Shown here: positions 62,577 through 64,000 of the stretch, piece by piece
Layout: each line of letters starts with the position of its first letter
Numbering within the stretch: the first letter of the stretch is position 1
Assembly: GCA_963693285.1 (NCBI GenBank)
Contig: OY848918.1
Location: 14,134,263 to 14,198,262, forward strand
Length of the DNA: 64,000 nucleotides
Origin: Xestospongia muta
Lineage: Eukaryota; Porifera; Demospongiae; Haplosclerida; Petrosiidae
Reading direction: 5' to 3'
Notes under the pieces: generated by a model
What the model saw: only the letters and a program-made list of their open reading frames with translations
What the model was told of the DNA's origin: nothing
Database searches by the model: none
Position numbers and translations under genes: made by a program

Positions 62577-63220
62577 CTCATTTTTGTACATTAATTTTTG
62601 TTATGTACAACATTGTTACATTCATCAAATTATGTCAATTGTTTTAAAATGTTATTCCATTAATTTAAAAAAATTATAACTGTTGATGGAGGAGATTTAT
62701 GTGCATTGCCTATTATTCTACAAAGTGTGCCTAACCCATTTTTGAAAGTAATGTGATTCAACCACTATTTTCATGTGTAAAGTTGGCATGCATGTGCAAT
62801 TTTATGTGTCATGCCCATACTTTATTTTTATAGTGTTGAGTCTTATATGTGTACACCATTTCTCCTAGTTTATCAATATAGGTTGAAGTTATGAAGGTAT
62901 TACTGATGTTGGCAAATCTTGGATCCTTATTGGTGCCCTTCATGGATCCTTCTGAGTTTTCTTTTATAGGAGGGTCAGGAACAACAATACAACTATTTAA
63001 GTGAAAAATGTAGTTAATTTACCCTTTCTAAAATCTCCTACTTTTTGACATTAACATTGGTACCATGCAGTAAGGTCATCGCTTTTTGAATATATAGCTG
63101 TCTCACAATATCTTTTGAAAACCTCAGGCACTTTGTTAGTTTAATGAAATATTAATGACTGAAACTGAGAAAAATTGTAAAGTTGGTATAAGTAAATTCA
63201 GGGGATTCCCATTTCATGGA

Positions 63221-63684
63221 TTAGTACATTAGACAAAAGCGTTTATGTTCATTTGGTAATACTCATCAACCTTTTCCTTCATTTCTTTATGTATGATTCA
63301 TTGATCACAGCATTTAGCAGATTGCTTTGCATTTTTGGAGGAAGTTGATAAAGTGGTTGTAAGTGATGCTGCTTAATTTCTGGTGCACAAATTGGATCTT
63401 TTTTGTTCAGCTTTTGGTTCTTTAAGCGACCATCCTCAAAGAAGTTGACGACCTTTGCCACATTTGTCCAAACTGTATTTGTGAATAACGATTGATTTTC
63501 TTTTTGAGTTTGAGACATACTCTACCATATATGAAAATTTAAAGCAATATACACTTAAACACACTTTTGGGTCATACTTTATGTAGAAAGCAAGTATTAC
63601 ATATCTATGCCATTCAAGTGAGCTTGATGGCACTTCATTTGAGTTGTCATGCATGGCAAATAAACTAGCTTGGCATGCATCAAT
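63221..63684 (-). pseudogene. Broken paralogue of the unknown frame after K3
   Basis: Aligns with 10901-11389. Small deletions near 63495 and 63285 break the frame, leaving two overlapping short ORFs (63654-63436 and 63518-63279). The junction with the upstream anchor-TAG is conserved. Confidence 0.5.
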
Positions 63685-63840
63685 CTAAACAAAAATTAAC
63701 AAAACTAATATTAGAGCCATCATCACTAGTACTAAAAATGAATTGTCAACATAAGGTTGATTATCATCTACATGCTCAACATTCTCAGATAGCACATTTA
63801 CTTGGGCTGTTATTTGTAATAGTGGTTTGGGGATTTCACT
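63685..63840 (-). CDS. Partial kinase-tail-like ORF with the K3-type membrane anchor
   Basis: A 51-codon frame ends in a hydrophobic segment almost identical to the K3 anchor (FLVLVMMALILVLLIFV) and the same TAG. Upstream, the K3-type coiled coil is replaced by an unrelated acidic stretch (NVLSENVEHVDDNQPYVDN), and the frame is closed by a stop at its far side. It may be the last exon of a fifth, different family member continuing off the window, or a decayed chimera. Confidence 0.35.
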   Translation of the reverse strand, partial: SEIPKPLLQITAQVNVLSENVEHVDDNQPYVDNSFLVLVMMALILVLLIFV

Positions 63841-64000
63841 TTAAGATGGCGTACTTGATTTGTCCGTTGTATGTTGTCATTTTTTGAAATTCTAACCTTT
63901 TATAAAAACAGTTTTTATTCTAGACAAAATTGTTAAGATTGACTTTGCCAGCATACTTCTCAAGAGCTATCTGCGTGTACAAAGCAAAATAATGATAAAC
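63841..64000. other. Window end, nothing recognised
   Basis: Unrelated to the repeat unit. No feature seen. Confidence 0.4.

Larger units (their letters stand above)
62011..63750. repeat. Diverged paralogue of unit positions about 9700-11430
   Basis: Colinear with 9700-11430 of copy 1, but with dozens of scattered substitutions and small deletions, for example near 63285 and 63495. This contrasts with near-identity before 62010. It breaks off around 63750, where copies 1 and 2 enter the K3 coiled coil. I read it as the original right-hand neighbour of the array, i.e. the partner in the unequal exchange. Confidence 0.85.

Noticed and set aside
1..64000. CRISPR array, operon or phage-type defence system
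   Set aside because: The large repeats are gene-sized tandem duplications, genes contain GT-AG introns, and no short spaced repeats or bacterial-type gene clusters are present.
1..64000. Ciliate-type genetic code with TAA/TAG as sense codons throughout
   Set aside because: K2 is fully open with a normal TGA/TAA context, K1 has true frameshifts, and only five such codons were found; kept only as a question about stop readthrough.

Overview
The window is AT-rich eukaryotic DNA with short GT-AG introns, THAP and LINE remnants, a D-amino-acid-oxidase-type gene and an expanded family of divergent tyrosine-kinase-like (TKL/TK-like) kinases. This most resembles a sponge (Porifera, demosponge-like) genome. 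That assignment is inferred from the gene families and is not proven.

The dominant structure is a near-perfect tandem array with a period of 26,155-26,156 bp. Bases 1-26155, 26156-52311 and 52312-about 62010 are successive copies in the same orientation. By eye I found only one 1-bp indel and seven substitutions among them. From about 62010 the third copy becomes a paralogue that differs by a few percent, and from about 63750 it is unrelated. The array therefore ends there and continues beyond the left edge of the window.

Each unit is itself an older, diverged doublet. Half A holds kinase genes K1 and K2 (minus strand), a broken THAP gene and a LINE fragment. Half B holds kinase genes K3 and K4 (minus strand), a longer LINE remnant and a D-aspartate/D-amino-acid oxidase-like gene (plus strand). 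The kinases share one plan: a 53-56-codon first exon carrying the glycine-rich loop and the beta-3 lysine, a phase-0 intron of about 230-240 bp, and one long second exon with the rest of the kinase domain, a Glu/Lys/Gln-rich coiled coil and a C-terminal hydrophobic segment. This predicts cytosolic kinases tethered by a C-terminal tail anchor through a long coiled coil.

Only K2 (621 aa) is free of lesions. K1 is a multi-lesion pseudogene. K3 is cut by one TAA just after the kinase domain. K4 has a TAG at the end of exon 1 and a TAA just before its membrane anchor. The oxidase gene is open over 340 codons except for one TAA. All these lesions are the same in every copy, so they predate the 26-kb amplification. 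All four kinase genes have a TCACGTGA E-box palindrome and a CRE-like site within 65 bp upstream of the ATG.

The rest is repeat-derived or degenerate: a foldback (MITE-like) element 3' of K2 and K4, a pair of inverted arms of 400-500 bp, LINE fragments, and exon-like pieces of unrecognised genes. I recognised no tRNA, rRNA, CRISPR array or bacterial-type operon.
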